Shown: piece after piece, positions 24,990 through 34,007 of the stretch
Layout: each line of letters begins with the position of its first letter
Numbering within the stretch: position 1 is the stretch's first letter
NCBI RefSeq assembly: GCF_014851915.1
Contig: NZ_JACVAP010000003.1
Location: 496,001-560,000 of the forward strand
DNA length: 64,000 nt
Direction of reading: 5' to 3'
Source of the DNA: Xanthomonas sp. XNM01
Lineage (GTDB): Bacteria > Pseudomonadota > Gammaproteobacteria > Xanthomonadales > Xanthomonadaceae
Notes under the pieces: model-generated
Told to the model about the DNA's origin: nothing
The model's input: the letters and a program-made list of their open reading frames with translations, nothing else
The model's database searches: none
Made by a program: the position numbers and the translations under genes

Positions 24990-27872
24990 TCAGAACGTAC
25001 CGCGGATGCCGACCGTGAAGGTGGTCCCCGGGTCGTACATGTCGTTCACCGCGTTCGGGAAGGCGAAGTTGGAACGACGCTCCTCACCGGTGATGTTGAG
25101 CACGTTGAAGGTCAGCTGCGGCTCGGAGCGGATGCCCTTGAGCGTGTAGCTGGCCGACAGGTCGAGCTGGCCGCGGTCCTCGCCGAAGATCTGCGCGAAC
25201 GGAATGCCCTGCTGGTTCGGACCGGTGCCCACCGCGCCTTCGGCCCAGGTGTAGGACAGGCGCACCGAGGCGACGTCGTTCTCCCAGTAGGTGGTCGCGT
25301 TCCACATCGACGGAGCCACGCCGTAGACGTTGCCGGCCAGCGCGCGCGCATCCTTGCCCAGCGTCTTGATGTCGATGCTGGTGTAGTTGGCCATGAAGCC
25401 CAGGCCGTCGAACACGAAGCCCAGCGGCTGCACCCAGATCGCTTCCCAGCCGCGGATCTCGAGCTCGGCGTCGGCGTTGACCTGCTGGTTGACGTTGACG
25501 GTGGCCACGTTCGGGCCGCCGCGCGAGTTGATCGCCTGCTGCTGCGCGTCCACCAGCGTGTCGAACGGAATGCCCAGCTGGGTGAAGGGCATCGTGGTCA
25601 CGCCCTGGTAGGTGTAGCCCTCGATGCGCTTGTTGAACAGGGTCAGGCCGACGAAGCCTTCCGCACCGGTGTACCACTCGCCGCCGATGTCGAAGTTGGT
25701 CGAGATGTACGGGGTGAGGTTCGGATTGCCCTGGTTGGCCACCTGCGCCGAGATGTCGGTGAAGGTGGTCGCCGGCAGCATCGAGCTCGGGTTCGGGCGG
25801 GTCATGGTGCGCGAGGCCGAGGTGCGCAGCACCACGTTGTCGGCCACGTCCCACGCCGCGCTGAACGACGGCAGCCACTCGGCGTAGTCGCCGCCCAGGG
25901 TCTGCCACTGGCGCACGCCGCCGATGGTCACCGGGCCGCTGATCTCCTGGTCGGTGGTCGCGTAACGCACGCCCATGTTGAAGCGCAGGTTGCGGTTCCA
26001 GATCTCCGACTCGCCGTTGACCATCACGTAGGCGGCCTTGGTGGTCTCGTCGAAGCCACCGGTGGCGCCACCGGTGTTGGGGCCACCGGCTTCCGGTGCC
26101 GCGTCGCGGTACTGGGCGTAGTTGGTGTCGCGCATGAACCGGTCGAAGTCCACCGTCACGAACCCGGTCGGGCCCGGCAGGATGTAGCCGGCCAGCTGCG
26201 CATCGCTGATCTGCGACAGCGCGTACGGCTGCCAGCTGGTGCCGGTGTCGCCGAAGCCCTGGATGCGGCGCTGGTTGTTGTCCCACGACACGCCGAAGGT
26301 CACGTTGTTGCGGTCGTCGCCGAGCTGCAGGTCGGCACGGAAGCCGCTGGTCTCGGTCACGCGCTTCTCGTTCTGCGCCCAGACGCGGCCGCCGGTCCAG
26401 GTCCAGCCCAGGTTCGGGTCGTTCAGGTCCAGGTTGCTGGTCCAGGTGGGGACGTCGCCGGTGTTGGTGTACTGCAGCGTGGTGAACGGCGAGTTGAAGC
26501 CGATCGTCGGCGAATCGCGGAACATCCAGCTGCGGCTCATGCTGCCCTGCACGTCCAGCTTCACGTTCTGGTCCTCGCCGAACCAGAAGGTGCCGCCCGG
26601 GGTCACGTGCCAGTACTGCACGTCCTCGGTGTACGGACGCGCTTCCATGAAGAACTGCGCGTTGGTGAAGGTGGCGCTGGTGACGACGTTGTTGGCATCC
26701 AGCTGCATGTCCAGCGGGATGATGTTGCCGTTGCGGCCGATCAGGTTGATGTCGATGCGGTCGTTGGTGCGGCGCGCCTTGGTGTACAGCACGTCGACGA
26801 ACAGCTCGGTGTTGTCGTTCGGACGCCACTGCATCGAGCCCAGGAAGGCGTCGCGGTCGCGGTCGCCGCCCATGTGCACCGGACGGCCCAGACGGGGGAT
26901 CAGCGCTTCGCCGATCTGCGCGGTGGTCAGGCCGGGGTTGTTGGCCTGCAGCCACGCCGCGTCGATGGCCTGGCCGGGGGTCAGGCCGGCGGCGATCGTG
27001 GACGGGTTGTTGGGCACAACGTCCGGGATGCGCCAGCCGTTGCCGCCGGTGACGTTGCAGGGCTGGCCCAGCGACGGGAAGCCGGCCGGCGCGCCGCCGT
27101 TGCCGCACTGCGCGTTGGTCAGGTTCGGGTTGGTCCAGCCGATGGTCTCGTAGCCTTCCACGCCGATCTTGCCGCGCTGGGAGGTGATGCCCGCCAGCAC
27201 GCCGAAGGTGCCGGCGTCGTTGGTCCAGCTGCCGATCACGGTGCCGCGCGGCGCGGCCTTGTCGCTGACGTCGTTGTAGTCGGCCTGCAGCGAGTAGGTG
27301 ACCTGCGAGCCCTTGACGTCGAACGGGCGCATGTTGCGCATGTCGACCACGCCCGAAGCGCCGCCCTCGGCGAGCCTGGCGGTCGGCGACTTGTAGACGG
27401 TGAGCTGGTTGAAGAACTCGGTCGGGAAGATGTTGAGATCGACCTCGCGGTTCTGGTTGGTCGCATCCAGGCCGATCGAGGCCGTGGCCACCGAGGCACC
27501 ATTGATGGTGGTCTTGGTGAAGCTGCTGGGCAGGCCGCGGATCGCGATGTTCAGGCCTTCGCCGTTGACGTCGCGGTTGAGCTGGATGCCCGGAATGCGG
27601 CTCAGCGACTCGGCGATGTTGGTGTCCGGGAACTTGCCGATGTCCTCGGCGAAGATCGAATCGGTGAACCCGGTCGAATCCCGCTTGGCGTCGGTCGCGT
27701 ACTGCAGGCTCTGGCGGTAGCCGGTGACGACCACCTGGTCCAGTTCGGTCACCTGCTGGCTGGCCGGCTGCGCCGGCGCGGCGTCCTGCGCCATGGCCGG
27801 CATCGCCGCCATGCCCAGCAGCGCCACGCCCAATGCGCACGACAACCTCGTTCTTGCGATATGCACTTGCAC
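24990..27872 (-). CDS. TonB-dependent receptor, xylan-locus type
   Basis: A 960-residue outer-membrane transporter: signal peptide (to about residue 29, AAMPAMAQD), a short TonB-interacting stretch (ELDQVVVTGYRQS, about 43-55), plug domain (about 60-170: GKFPDTNIAESLSRIPGIQL and EGLNIAIRGLP) and a 22-strand barrel ending in VGIRGTF. Size and plug sequence fit the oligosaccharide receptors (XytA-like) of xanthomonad carbohydrate-utilisation loci. It is transcribed away from two XylR-type operators and the hexuronate permease. It should take up xylo- or glucuronoxylo-oligosaccharides using TonB-ExbBD energy. Confidence 0.95.
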   Translation of the reverse strand: MQVHIARTRLSCALGVALLGMAAMPAMAQDAAPAQPASQQVTELDQVVVTGYRQSLQYATDAKRDSTGFTDSIFAEDIGKFPDTNIAESLSRIPGIQLNRDVNGEGLNIAIRGLPSSFTKTTINGASVATASIGLDATNQNREVDLNIFPTEFFNQLTVYKSPTARLAEGGASGVVDMRNMRPFDVKGSQVTYSLQADYNDVSDKAAPRGTVIGSWTNDAGTFGVLAGITSQRGKIGVEGYETIGWTNPNLTNAQCGNGGAPAGFPSLGQPCNVTGGNGWRIPDVVPNNPSTIAAGLTPGQAIDAAWLQANNPGLTTAQIGEALIPRLGRPVHMGGDRDRDAFLGSMQWRPNDNTELFVDVLYTKARRTNDRIDINLIGRNGNIIPLDMQLDANNVVTSATFTNAQFFMEARPYTEDVQYWHVTPGGTFWFGEDQNVKLDVQGSMSRSWMFRDSPTIGFNSPFTTLQYTNTGDVPTWTSNLDLNDPNLGWTWTGGRVWAQNEKRVTETSGFRADLQLGDDRNNVTFGVSWDNNQRRIQGFGDTGTSWQPYALSQISDAQLAGYILPGPTGFVTVDFDRFMRDTNYAQYRDAAPEAGGPNTGGATGGFDETTKAAYVMVNGESEIWNRNLRFNMGVRYATTDQEISGPVTIGGVRQWQTLGGDYAEWLPSFSAAWDVADNVVLRTSASRTMTRPNPSSMLPATTFTDISAQVANQGNPNLTPYISTNFDIGGEWYTGAEGFVGLTLFNKRIEGYTYQGVTTMPFTQLGIPFDTLVDAQQQAINSRGGPNVATVNVNQQVNADAELEIRGWEAIWVQPLGFVFDGLGFMANYTSIDIKTLGKDARALAGNVYGVAPSMWNATTYWENDVASVRLSYTWAEGAVGTGPNQQGIPFAQIFGEDRGQLDLSASYTLKGIRSEPQLTFNVLNITGEERRSNFAFPNAVNDMYDPGTTFTVGIRGTF

Positions 27873-27900
27873 CGTACTCCCCTCCCGTTTCTGGTGACTG

Positions 27901-27919
27901 GCTGCCGCCTGGCGGCAGC
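27901..27919 (-). other. hairpin in the 5' leader of the TonB receptor gene
   Basis: GCTGCCG and CGGCAGC surround five bases, 29 bases before the receptor start. It could influence translation of the receptor mRNA. Within the 414-base intergenic stretch 27873-28286, this hairpin and the two operators are all I can see. Confidence 0.35.
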
Positions 27920-28008
27920 GCTCGTTGGTTTGGTTTTTTGAGACGAACCGTCGACTCCTGAGGGGTCACCTGTCTGGACAGACGGCCGACTCCTGACGAC
28001 GCGACGGA

Positions 28009-28022
28009 TGGTAGCGCTACCA
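28009..28022. promoter_or_regulatory. XylR-type operator (xyl-box), perfect palindrome
   Basis: The 14-base sequence TGGTAGCGCTACCA is a perfect palindrome, 137 bases upstream of the TonB receptor start. The Xanthomonas xyl-box bound by the LacI-family repressor XylR is TGGTAGCGCTAACA, so 12 to 13 positions match. It most likely represses the receptor gene until xylose or xylooligosaccharides are present. The regulator gene is outside this window. Confidence 0.8.
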
Positions 28023-28177
28023 GATTTTGACATGCACGCTGCGGAGCAACATGGATGTCCGGCCGCTCCATGACAGTGCCTTTTCGATCCGGAAACCGGT
28101 TCATTTCCAGCTGATTTCCCGCACATTCCCGGTGTCGTGCTGCACTGCGGTGGGCATCCCGCGGAGCGCTGTGATAA

Positions 28178-28191
28178 TGATAGCGCTATCA
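28178..28191. promoter_or_regulatory. second XylR/LacI-type operator, perfect palindrome
   Basis: TGATAGCGCTATCA is a perfect 14-base palindrome sharing the TAGCGCTA core with the site at 28009 and lying 95 bases before the hexuronate permease start. The second and thirteenth-position changes relative to the first site are symmetric, as expected for a real operator. It probably controls the rightward operon (permease, GH10, GH115). Confidence 0.75.
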
Positions 28192-28286
28192 CCAAATCAG
28201 CCTTGCGCGGCTTCCGGAGGGGGAATGACGCAGCAGCACCAGCCGGGGCGATCCTGCCGCGGCCAGATCCCGGCAGGCGTGTGCCC

Positions 28287-29591
28287 ATGAGCGCCGAAGC
28301 CCCACCGGTCCCGGCCGGCGAGACCCGCAAGGTCGGCATGTACCGCTGGCGCATCTGCGCGATGCTGCTGGCGGCCACCACCATCAACTACATCGACCGC
28401 CAGGTGCTCGGCGTGCTCGCGCCGTTCCTGCAGGACGAGATCGGCTGGAGCGAGATCCAGTACGGCTACATCGTCACCGCCTTCCAGGCGGCGTATGCGA
28501 TCGGCCTGCTGTGCACCGGCGCGATCGTCGACCGCTTCGGCACCCGCATCGGCTATGCGGTCGCGATCAGCGTCTGGAGCCTGGCGGCGATGGGCCACGC
28601 ACTGGCGGCCGGCGTGGTCGGTTTCATCATCGCCCGCTTCTTCCTGGGGCTGGGCGAGTCGGGCAACTTCCCTGCGGCGATCAAGACCGTGGCCGAGTGG
28701 TTCCCGCGACGCGAGCGTGCGCTGGCCACCGGCATCTTCAACTCCGGCTCCAACATCGGCGCGATCGTCGCCCCGATGATGGTGCCGGTGGTGGCGCTGG
28801 CCTGGGGCTGGCAGGCCGCGTTCCTGGTCACCGGCGTGCTCAGCATGACCTGGCTGGCGGTCTGGCTGCTCTGGTACCGCACGCCCGAGCAGCAGCCGAA
28901 GCTGAGCCAGGCCGAGCTCGCGCACATCCGCAGCGATCCGCCCGAACCGTCGGTCAAGGTGCCGTGGGCGCGGATCCTGCGTCATCGCCAGGCCTGGGCC
29001 TTCGTCGCCGCCAAGTTCATCACCGATCCGATCTGGTGGTTCTTCCTGTTCTGGCTGCCCAAGTTCCTGCACGCCGAGTACGGGCTGACCCTGCTCGGCC
29101 TGGGCCTGCCGCTGATCGTGATCTTCGTGCTGGCCGACGTCGGCAGCATCGCCGGCGGCTGGCTGGCCGGGCGCTTCATCAGGCGCGGCTGGAGCGTCAA
29201 CAAGGCGCGCAAGGGCGCGATGCTGGTCTGCGGCCTGTGCGTGGTGCCGATCGTGTTCGCGGTGAAGGCCGACAACCTGTGGGTCGCGGTCGGCCTGATC
29301 GGCCTGGCCACGGCCGGCCACCAGGGCTGGTCGGCGAACGTGTTCACCCTGACCTCGGACATGTTCCCGCGTCGGGCGGTGGCCTCGGTGGTCGGCATCG
29401 GCGGCTTCGCCGGTGCGGTCGGCGGCATGATGATCGCCACCTTCACCGGCTTCCTGCTCGAAACCACCGGCAGCTACGTGCCGCTGTTCATGATGGCCGG
29501 CTCGGCCTACCTGATCGCCCTGGTGGTGGTGCACCTGCTTGCTCCGCGACTGGAGCCGGCACGTCTGGACGGCGGCAGCGCCGCGTCCTGA
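28287..29591 (+). CDS. exuT: MFS hexuronate permease (ExuT-like, ACS family)
   Basis: A 434-residue carrier with twelve helices and marks of the anion:cation symporter branch: RWRICAMLLAATTINYIDRQ at the first helix, GLGESGNFPAAIKTVAEWFP (about 128-147) and ATGIFNSGSNIGAIVAP. ExuT/GudP-like carriers import glucuronate, galacturonate or aldohexonates with protons. Here it starts the operon with GH10 and GH115 next to the xylan receptor, so its likely cargo is glucuronic acid or 4-O-methylglucuronic acid freed from glucuronoxylan. The ATG at 28287 is preferred; the open frame upstream crosses the operator. Confidence 0.92.
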   Translation: MSAEAPPVPAGETRKVGMYRWRICAMLLAATTINYIDRQVLGVLAPFLQDEIGWSEIQYGYIVTAFQAAYAIGLLCTGAIVDRFGTRIGYAVAISVWSLAAMGHALAAGVVGFIIARFFLGLGESGNFPAAIKTVAEWFPRRERALATGIFNSGSNIGAIVAPMMVPVVALAWGWQAAFLVTGVLSMTWLAVWLLWYRTPEQQPKLSQAELAHIRSDPPEPSVKVPWARILRHRQAWAFVAAKFITDPIWWFFLFWLPKFLHAEYGLTLLGLGLPLIVIFVLADVGSIAGGWLAGRFIRRGWSVNKARKGAMLVCGLCVVPIVFAVKADNLWVAVGLIGLATAGHQGWSANVFTLTSDMFPRRAVASVVGIGGFAGAVGGMMIATFTGFLLETTGSYVPLFMMAGSAYLIALVVVHLLAPRLEPARLDGGSAAS

Positions 29592-29599
29592 TGCGTCGC

Positions 29600-29629
29600 G
29601 GCGGCACCGGCGCACGCGTCGGTGCCGCC
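29600..29629 (+). terminator. 10-bp hairpin between permease and xylanase genes
   Basis: GGCGGCACCG (29600-29609) and CGGTGCCGCC (29620-29629) form a perfect stem with a 10-base loop right after the permease stop. It has no T-run and may be a processing or attenuation point that sets different levels of permease and secreted enzymes. Confidence 0.4.
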
Positions 29630-29691
29630 CTCGCCGCGCTGCGGCCGGCGGCGCATCCACCACGATCCAGCACTGTTCCTGGGAGGGACAC

Positions 29692-30687
29692 ATGCACATC
29701 ATCCGGGCCACGTTGGCCGCCTGCCTGCTCGCCGCGCTGCCGCTGGCCGCGCTGGCCCAGACCGCACCGCTGGCAGCCGGCCAGTCCAAATTCCTGGGCG
29801 GCGCCCACGGGCCCTTCCAGGCCCAGGGTTTCGCCGGCTACTGGAACAAGGTCACGCCGGAAAACGGCGGCAAGTGGGGCGAGGTCGAGGCCGAGCGCGA
29901 CGTGATGGACTGGACCGCGCTGGACGCGGCCTACAAGGTCGCCCGGGACAACGGCTTCCCGTTCCAGATGCATGTGATGGTCTGGGGCAACCAGCAGCCG
30001 GAGTGGATCAAGCACCTGCCGCCGGCCGAGCAGCGCGCCGAGATCGAGGAATGGTTCGCCGCGGTCGCCGCACGCTATCCGACGCTGGACTTCGTCGAGG
30101 TGGTCAACGAGCCGCTGAACGACCCGCCGACGAAGGACGACGAAGGCGGCGGAAACTACGCGGAAGCGCTGGGTGGCGCCGGTGCCAGCGGCTGGGACTG
30201 GATCATCGAATCCTACCGGCTGGCGCGCAAGCACTTCCCGCGCTCGACGCTGATGCTCAACGACTACAGCATCACCAACAGCGACGCCGCCACCACCCGC
30301 TACCTGGAGATCATCGCCCTGCTCCAGCGCGAATCGCTGCTCGACGCGATCGGCGTGCAGGGCCACGCGTTCTCCACCACCACCGAAACGCCGATGTCGG
30401 TGCACACCGCGAACCTGGACCGCCTCGCCGCTACCGGCCTGCCGGTGTACGTGACCGAGCTGGACATCGACGGGCCGAGCGACGCCCAGCAGCTGGCCGA
30501 CTACAAGCGCATCTTCCCGGTGTTCTGGGAACACCCCGGCGTGCACGGCATCACCCTGTGGGGTTTCCGCCGCGGCCTGTGGCGCGACGAGCAGGGCGCC
30601 TACCTGGTTCGCGAGGACGGCAGCGAGCGGCCGGCGCTGCAATGGCTGCGCGGCTACGTGCAGGGCACCGCGGAGACGACGCCATGA
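29692..30687 (+). CDS. GH10 endo-1,4-beta-xylanase (first copy)
   Basis: A 331-residue exported enzyme: signal peptide (to about residue 22, PLAALAQT), then a single GH10 (beta/alpha)8 domain. The acid/base Glu140 is in FVEVVNEPLND, the nucleophile Glu256 in VYVTELDID, with substrate-binding GYWNKVTPENGGKWG and HVMVWGNQQPEW. It cuts beta-1,4 bonds of the xylan chain in the periplasm or outside. There is no binding module. It differs clearly from the second GH10 at 38897. Its short form resembles Xanthomonas periplasmic GH10s that cut oligosaccharides after uptake. It follows GGGAGG and overlaps the next gene by 4 bases. Confidence 0.95.
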   Translation: MHIIRATLAACLLAALPLAALAQTAPLAAGQSKFLGGAHGPFQAQGFAGYWNKVTPENGGKWGEVEAERDVMDWTALDAAYKVARDNGFPFQMHVMVWGNQQPEWIKHLPPAEQRAEIEEWFAAVAARYPTLDFVEVVNEPLNDPPTKDDEGGGNYAEALGGAGASGWDWIIESYRLARKHFPRSTLMLNDYSITNSDAATTRYLEIIALLQRESLLDAIGVQGHAFSTTTETPMSVHTANLDRLAATGLPVYVTELDIDGPSDAQQLADYKRIFPVFWEHPGVHGITLWGFRRGLWRDEQGAYLVREDGSERPALQWLRGYVQGTAETTP

Positions 30688-33548
30688 GCATGCGCCATGC
30701 CCTCGCCCTGTTCGCCCTGCTGCTGGCCGCACCGGCCTGGGCGGACACGCCCTGCAGCGTGCCGGCCGCGGTCTGCGAAACACCGGTCCGCGGCGCACTG
30801 CCGCTGATCGACAAGGGGCGCACCGCCGGCCTGCTGCTCGATGCCGGCGACCATGCCGGCGTGCTGCGCGCCGCCGCCGACCTGCAGGCCGACCTGGCAG
30901 CGGTGTCCGGTCGCGACGTCGCGCTCGAGACCGCCCCCGGCGCGCGCATGCCGGTGGCGATCATCGCCGGCACGCTCGGCCACAGCCCGCGCGTGGACGC
31001 CATCGTCCGCGCCAAGGGCATCGACGTGGCGGACGTGGCCGGCCGCTGGGAAGGCTATCTGCTGCAGGTGGTGGATGCGCCCGAACCCGGCGTCGACCGC
31101 GCCCTGCTGGTCGCCGGCGCCGACATGCGCGGCACCATCTTCGGCCTGTACGAGCTGTCGCGCCGGATCGGCGTGTCGCCGTGGCAGTGGTGGGCCGACG
31201 TGCCCGCACCGACGCGCAGCGCGCTGCACGTGGCGCCGGGCCGCTTCGTCGATGCACCCGCGGTGCGCTACCGCGGCATCTTCATCAACGACGAGGATCC
31301 GGCCCTGGGCAGCTGGATGCGCGCCACCTATGGCGGGCCCAACCACCGGTTCTACGAGCGCGTGTTCCAGCTGCTGCTGCGGCACAAGGCCAACTACCTG
31401 TGGCCGGCGATGTGGGGCCGCGCGTTCTACGACGACGACCCGAAGAACGCCGAGATGGCCGCCCTGTACGGCGTGGTCATCGGCACCAGCCACCACGAGC
31501 CGATGATGCGCGCGCACGTGGAATGGAAGCGGCACGGAAGCGGCGCCTGGGACTACGCGCACAACAAGGATGGGCTGCAGGCGTTCTGGCGCGACGGCAT
31601 CGAACGGCTGCAGGGCCGCGAGGCCGTGGTCACGCTGGGCATGCGCGGCGACGGCGACGAGCCGATGAGCGAGGACACCGCGACCAGGCTGCTGGAAGGC
31701 ATCGTCGCCGACCAGCGCCGGATCCTGTCCGAAGTCACCGGCCGGCCGGCCGAAGACACCCCGCAGGTCTGGGCGCTGTACAAGGAAGTGCAGGACTACT
31801 TCGACGCCGGCATGCGCGTGCCGGACGACGTCACCCTGCTGTTCGCCGACGACAACTGGGGCAACATCCGCCGTCTGCCCAAGGCAGGCGAACGGCGCGC
31901 CGGCGGCTACGGCGTCTACTACCACTTCGACTACGTCGGCGGCCCGCGCAACTACAAGTGGCTCAACACCACCCAGATCGAACGCGCCTGGGAGCAGATG
32001 CGGCTGGCCTACGCGCACGGCGTGGACCGGCTGTGGGTGGTCAACGTCGGCGACATCAAGCCGATGGAGCTGCCGATCAGCGCCTTCCTCGACCAGGCCT
32101 GGAACCCGGACGCGTTCACGCTCGAACGGCTGGCACGCTATCCGGCCGACTGGGCCGCCGAACAGTTCGGCCCGGCCCACGCACACGAGATCGGCGGGAT
32201 CCTGACCCGCTACACGCAGTACAACGCGCGCCGCAAGCCCGAGCTGATCACCGCCGACACCTGGAGCCTGCTCAACCACGGCGAGGCCGAGCGCGTGCTC
32301 GGCGACTGGCAGGCGCTGGCCGAGCGCACCACCACGCTTGGCGCGCGGCTTCCCGCCAGCCAGCGCGACGCCTGGTACCAGCTGGTCGAGTACCCGGTAC
32401 TGGCCAGCGCCAACCTCAACGCGCTGTACATCGCCATCGCCCGCAACCGGCTGCACGCCGACCAGGGCCGCGCGGACACCAATGCCTGGGCCGACGAAGC
32501 CGAGCGCCTGTTCGCCCGCGACGCGGAACTGGCCCGTGTCTACGAACAGGACATCGCCGGCGGCAAGTGGATCCACATGATGTCGCAGCCGCGCATCGGC
32601 TATACCCACTGGCAGATGCCGGACCGCAACGTGCTGCCTGCGCTGGCCCGCATCGACGTGCGCGAGCGCGGCACGATGGGCGTGGCGGTCGAGGGCGACG
32701 CCCGTGGCTGGCCGCTGCCGGTCGAACGCGCGCGCCTGCCGCAGGTCGACCCCCATGCCACCCGCATGCCCGGAGTGACCGTGTTCAACCGCGGCGCCAA
32801 GCCGTTCCGCTTCACCGCCTCCAGCTCGCAGCCGTGGCTGACCGTGTCGCCGAAGGAGAGCGAAGTCGGCGACCAGCAGCCGCTGACGCTGGAGATCGAC
32901 TGGAACGCCGTGCCCGAAGGGCGCCACAGCGCGGTGATCGAACTGCTCGGCAGCGAACGCACCGAGGTGCGCGTGCAGCTGCCGGTGTTCAAGCCGGCCA
33001 CCGGCCGCGTGCGCGGCTTCGTCGAGAGCGAGGGCCAGGTCGTGATCGAGGCCGCGCACCACGCCCGCGCCGTCGCCGCGCCCGGCATCGCCTGGCAGAC
33101 GATCCCGCACCTGGGCCGCACCGATGCCGCGCTCACCGTCTGGCCGGCCACCGGCGCCGCGCTGACGCCCGGCGGCGACGGCATGCGCCTGGAGTATCCG
33201 CTGCACCTGCACGAGGACGGCGAGGTCCAGGTCCGCGTGATCGTCTCGCCGACGCTGGACATCCAGCACCGCGGCGGCCTGCGTTACGCGGTGTCCTTCG
33301 ACGACGCCCCGCCGCAGATCGTCAACGTGCGCCTGGACCCCACCCCGGGCGACCGCGACTTCCAGGCCTGGGAGCGCGCGGTGGCCGACAGCGTCCATGT
33401 CGCCACCTCGCAGCACGTGGTGGGTGCCGGCAACCGCACGCTGAAGCTGTGGGCGGTGGACCCGGGCCTGGTGTTCCAGCGGATCGAAGTAGTGCGCGGC
33501 GAGCAGCGGGCGAGCTATCTCGGGCCGCCGGAGAGCATGTGGCGATGA
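30684..33548 (+). CDS. GH115 xylan alpha-1,2-glucuronidase
   Basis: A 954-residue exported protein: signal peptide (to about residue 21), an N-terminal alpha/beta domain (about 45-165), a TIM-barrel core beginning RYRGIFINDEDPALGSWMRA (about 192-211) with HKANYLWPAMWGRAFYDDDP, GTSHHEPMMRAHVEWKRHG and YGVYYHFDYVGGPRNYKW, and a C-terminal beta-sandwich region (about 690-954). The order and motifs match GH115 (BoAgu115A-like), which removes (4-O-methyl)glucuronic acid from both internal and terminal xylose units. Its product feeds ExuT/UxaC. Translation is coupled to the GH10 before it. The repeat array begins immediately after its stop. Confidence 0.95.
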   Translation: MSMRHALALFALLLAAPAWADTPCSVPAAVCETPVRGALPLIDKGRTAGLLLDAGDHAGVLRAAADLQADLAAVSGRDVALETAPGARMPVAIIAGTLGHSPRVDAIVRAKGIDVADVAGRWEGYLLQVVDAPEPGVDRALLVAGADMRGTIFGLYELSRRIGVSPWQWWADVPAPTRSALHVAPGRFVDAPAVRYRGIFINDEDPALGSWMRATYGGPNHRFYERVFQLLLRHKANYLWPAMWGRAFYDDDPKNAEMAALYGVVIGTSHHEPMMRAHVEWKRHGSGAWDYAHNKDGLQAFWRDGIERLQGREAVVTLGMRGDGDEPMSEDTATRLLEGIVADQRRILSEVTGRPAEDTPQVWALYKEVQDYFDAGMRVPDDVTLLFADDNWGNIRRLPKAGERRAGGYGVYYHFDYVGGPRNYKWLNTTQIERAWEQMRLAYAHGVDRLWVVNVGDIKPMELPISAFLDQAWNPDAFTLERLARYPADWAAEQFGPAHAHEIGGILTRYTQYNARRKPELITADTWSLLNHGEAERVLGDWQALAERTTTLGARLPASQRDAWYQLVEYPVLASANLNALYIAIARNRLHADQGRADTNAWADEAERLFARDAELARVYEQDIAGGKWIHMMSQPRIGYTHWQMPDRNVLPALARIDVRERGTMGVAVEGDARGWPLPVERARLPQVDPHATRMPGVTVFNRGAKPFRFTASSSQPWLTVSPKESEVGDQQPLTLEIDWNAVPEGRHSAVIELLGSERTEVRVQLPVFKPATGRVRGFVESEGQVVIEAAHHARAVAAPGIAWQTIPHLGRTDAALTVWPATGAALTPGGDGMRLEYPLHLHEDGEVQVRVIVSPTLDIQHRGGLRYAVSFDDAPPQIVNVRLDPTPGDRDFQAWERAVADSVHVATSQHVVGAGNRTLKLWAVDPGLVFQRIEVVRGEQRASYLGPPESMWR

Positions 33549-33618
33549 ACGGCCTCGGCGCGGCCACGCCTTGGATCCAGTCACGCGCAGTATGCGTGCC
33601 TGCTCCTAGACGTCCGCG

Positions 33619-33666
33619 GGCTGTTGCCCCGGCTGTTGCCCCGGCTGTTGCCCCGGCTGTTGCCGT
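33619..33666 (+). repeat. four tandem copies of a 12-base unit after GH115 gene
   Basis: GGCTGTTGCCCC is repeated exactly three times from 33619 and a fourth time with two changed bases (to 33666). It contains the CTGTTG hexamer met at the other module junctions. It lies 70 bases past the GH115 stop and 24 bases before the first structured module. Confidence 0.9.
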
Positions 33667-33689
33667 GGATGGTGCTCTGCTTTTGATCT

Positions 33690-33920
33690 CCCCCGCCGTG
33701 AAGCGAGCCGAGCATCGCAGCAGACGTGGGGGCGAAGAGGCCCACGTGTCTGAGCGCAGCGAGTTGTGGGCCGACCCCACGTCTGCGAGACGCGCAGGGC
33801 ACCGGGTCGGCACAGCCGGCCCGGCGAGTGGACCGGCTGTGCTTTCTTTTGGTTACTTTTCTTTGCACAAGCAAAGAAAAGTGACTCGCTCCCCCCGCGC
33901 CAGCGGGAGAGCGAAAGCTC
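33690..33920 (+). repeat. structured repeat module M1
   Basis: Opens with CCGTGAAGCGAGCCGAGCAT. The core is a nested stem: outer arms 33720-33731/33775-33786 (12 bp, perfect) and inner arms GCCCAC 33740-33745/GTGGGC 33766-33771, with the invariant loop part TGTCTGAGCGCAGCGAG. A hairpin GCACAGCCGG (33810) with CCGGCTGTGC (33833) is followed by TTTCTTTT, a good intrinsic terminator. Next is an A/T-rich 12-bp hairpin (33855-33882) and then a GAGC-GAAA-GCTC hairpin with a GNRA loop ending at 33920. Short frames inside it recur in all copies and are not credible genes. Confidence 0.85.
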
Positions 33921-34007
33921 CTGCGGTTGCTTGGGCTACTGCCGTTGCTTCGGCTATCGCTGCTGCTCCGGCTGTTGCCGTGGATGCTGCTTCGTCCTTG
34001 ACCTCCC

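Noticed and set aside
24855-27941. About 1000-codon frame antisense to the TonB receptor
   Set aside because: It mirrors the receptor gene, has low-complexity composition and no family motif; the opposite strand encodes a full plug and barrel.
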